Below are positions 39,400-40,906 of a stretch of 40,906 nt of DNA, piece by piece (position 1 is the stretch's first letter; each line of letters opens with the position of its first letter). The DNA is from Clostridiales bacterium. Lineage in GTDB: Bacteria; Bacillota; Clostridia; Oscillospirales; Oscillospiraceae. The position numbers were made by a program, and so were the translations under genes. The stretch spans positions 1 to 40,906 of the forward strand of contig JAJPXY010000122.1 in NCBI GenBank assembly GCA_021205205.1. The letters are read 5' to 3'. The notes under the pieces are model-generated. The model worked only from the letters and a program-made list of their open reading frames with translations. It had not been told where the DNA came from and made no database searches.

Positions 39400-40860
39400 A
39401 TGAGTTCACCGATTCCAAAACAAGCACCGCCCGGCGCAGACGCAAAACGCAGAACGCTCAATTCACTGGCAGACTTGGGGAGTCTGTTTCCCTCAGAACC
39501 ACCCGAGCCGCTGCCGGTCAACGACCACAAAAATACATATAACCTCGTCGCCTTGATGATGTACCTGGTCGGCGTGGAGTATCGCCACTTTGAAACGCAC
39601 GACCCGCCGCTGACCGAAAACTTCAACCGACACGACCAAAAGAAAAACGCCCGCATCATCCGCAACCTGTGTATGGTGCGGACAGCCCTGGAGCAGAAAT
39701 ACACACAGATCCGGTCGGCGTTTCTGTACGACCTGAAAAATTTAGCTTCCCTGCCGGAGATGATCCCCACGCAGGCCGTGACCGGCCTCCTGGCGGACGG
39801 GATCGACCTGCAAAGCACTAAGCCGGACGTGAACAATTATATCCTGCTTATCAATCGCGAAATTTCTAACCGCATCAACAATGTCAAAGATATGTTCCCC
39901 GAATGGGTGCGCTGGGACTACATCCGCCCGCTCTTCCTCATGCCCAACGGCTTCAAAAAAGAAGGCATCAAGGCGGCGGGCGACTACTACAACACCAACC
40001 GCAACCGCTATCCCTTCCAATGTTACATCAACTGGGACAGAGACGGATGCGGAAACATCTTCAACTCTGATTACAAATTTGTCCAGCTCCTGTATGAGCG
40101 CTATGAGGACAGCTTCGAGGACAAAAGTCTGGTGCGGAGCGTCGGCGACCAGAAGATGGACGACCTGTATGCCTTCATCGTGCGCAACGAGAAGACCCTC
40201 ATCGTTGTGGACTGCGAGAACAGCGATCCGGTCAAGCTGGCGGCGATGCTGTCCAGCCTGAACGCCGCGCAGAAAAGCGCCATTCACAAAATCATGCTGT
40301 TTGACTCTGACTACACAACGACAGCATGGACGACCCTCTGCCAGATGGGCATCCCCACCGACTACGACACGGAACACATCGTCGTGGGCAGAATTTACGA
40401 GCATAAGTCTCAGGTGGACATGACGCTGGCGGCGAACACCTGCCGGGAGGTCTACCTGAATCAGGTGGATTCTGTCATCCTTGTCTCCAGTGACAGCGAC
40501 TATTGGGCGCTCATTCAGTCCCTCCCCGGCGTTCATTTCCTCGTGATGCTGGAAAAAGCCAAGAGCGGGCTGCAAATCCGAAACGCGCTGGAGAGCCAGG
40601 GACACCCCTACTGTTTCATTGACGACTTCTGTACCGGCGCAACCTATTCCATTAAGACGAAAACGCTGCTTTCAGAACTGCAAAGGCGGCTGGGTGAGGC
40701 GGTGAACATCAACGTCAACACAATGCTGGACGAGGCGTTTCGCAGCACATGGGTCCAGATGAGCGACAAGGAAAAAGCAAACTTTTATGACCGGCATATC
40801 AAAACCATGCGGCTGAAAATCTCTCCGGACGGTCAGCTCCGCATTGTGGTCGGCGAATAA
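39400..40860 (+). CDS. NYN-domain protein, putative PIN-like ribonuclease
   Basis: A 486-residue protein. I do not recognise the N-terminal half (about 1-255), rich in charged and aromatic residues. The region about 265-400 has the NYN/PIN-like pattern: LIVVDCENSDP (D271, E273), SQVDMTLAANTC (D340) and VILVSSDSDYWALI (D365, D367), the acidic residues expected to bind metal at a nuclease site. The C-terminal part (about 405-486) is helical. NYN proteins are usually RNases in RNA processing or stress response; substrate unknown. Start ATG has GGAGGACAAG upstream. An adjacent gene begins 15 nt after its stop, so they may form an operon. Confidence 0.75.
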   Translation: MSSPIPKQAPPGADAKRRTLNSLADLGSLFPSEPPEPLPVNDHKNTYNLVALMMYLVGVEYRHFETHDPPLTENFNRHDQKKNARIIRNLCMVRTALEQKYTQIRSAFLYDLKNLASLPEMIPTQAVTGLLADGIDLQSTKPDVNNYILLINREISNRINNVKDMFPEWVRWDYIRPLFLMPNGFKKEGIKAAGDYYNTNRNRYPFQCYINWDRDGCGNIFNSDYKFVQLLYERYEDSFEDKSLVRSVGDQKMDDLYAFIVRNEKTLIVVDCENSDPVKLAAMLSSLNAAQKSAIHKIMLFDSDYTTTAWTTLCQMGIPTDYDTEHIVVGRIYEHKSQVDMTLAANTCREVYLNQVDSVILVSSDSDYWALIQSLPGVHFLVMLEKAKSGLQIRNALESQGHPYCFIDDFCTGATYSIKTKTLLSELQRRLGEAVNINVNTMLDEAFRSTWVQMSDKEKANFYDRHIKTMRLKISPDGQLRIVVGE

Positions 40861-40875
40861 AAAGAGGGAAAACCA

Positions 40876-40906
40876 ATGCGTGCGGATTTGGATTTTATCA
40901 TACGGA
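40876..40906 (+). CDS. Start of an unidentified gene (cut by window end)
   Basis: ATG with AGAGGG at good spacing, reading MRADLDFIIR before the window ends. Too short to identify; probably co-transcribed with the NYN gene. Confidence 0.4.
   Translation, partial: MRADLDFIIR

Overview
This 40.9-kb window is GC-rich chromosomal DNA of an anaerobic, spore-forming Clostridia member. It is most likely an Oscillospiraceae-type gut bacterium (Flavonifractor/Oscillibacter-like; this is inference, no marker here names a species). The reasons are a complete spoIIIAA-AH sporulation operon, a Firmicutes order nusB-(M22)-xseA-xseB-ispA-dxs-tlyA-nadK-argR, a tyrosyl T-box riboswitch, LicT/RAT-controlled beta-glucoside PTS genes, and a sortase-anchored protein with an SPKTG signal. 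TTGACA/TATAAT-type promoters with 17-bp spacing and U-tailed hairpin terminators are clear throughout.

Layout. 1-5.4 kb (cell envelope and regulators): a truncated PdaA-like deacetylase lipoprotein, an alpha/beta hydrolase, a YabE-like G5/3D cell-wall protein and a MocR regulator, all on the minus strand, then a divergent CYTH triphosphatase. 5.4-10.3 kb: spoIIIAA-AH, tightly overlapped. 10.4-18.7 kb: nusB, a TsaD-like M22 paralogue, exonuclease VII (xseA/xseB), isoprenoid genes (ispA, dxs), a divergent PAP2 protein, tlyA, nadK and argR. 18.8-22.7 kb (minus): tyrS with its T-box, a lower-GC acyltransferase preceded by a decayed second copy of the tyrS promoter and leader, and an AraC regulator. 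23-28.6 kb: a LicT antiterminator, a beta-glucoside PTS permease split by an in-frame TGA, a GH1 6-phospho-beta-glucosidase and a HAD phosphatase. Both licT and the permease have RAT/terminator switches. 28.7-39 kb: a small conserved minus-strand ORF, then a flavin-based extracytosolic electron-transfer locus. 39-40.9 kb: tRNA-Leu(CAG), a NYN-domain protein and the start of one more gene.

The most unusual region is 29.0-39.0 kb. It encodes a 1585-residue SPKTG-anchored protein with one FMN_bind-like domain and three further repeats carrying TSAT motifs, an ApbE flavin transferase lipoprotein, a 788-residue protein with five FMN_bind domains (two of them a fresh, apparently perfect 351-nt tandem duplication), a small single-domain FMN_bind protein, and a NapH-type polytopic Fe-S protein. 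The inferred role is a membrane-to-surface electron wire: the Fe-S protein takes electrons from the membrane or cytoplasm, ApbE attaches FMN to the FMN_bind proteins, and these pass electrons outward toward the wall-anchored protein. A palindrome of GTTAG-N6-CTAAC type lies in the leader of this locus and also at the start site of the AraC gene 6.4 kb away. Its half-sites resemble the DtxR/IdeR iron-repressor core, so joint iron control is a testable hypothesis.

Other points of interest are the TGA in the PTS gene, the duplicated T-box leader flanking the acyltransferase, and the terminator-like hairpin in the leader of the flavin locus.
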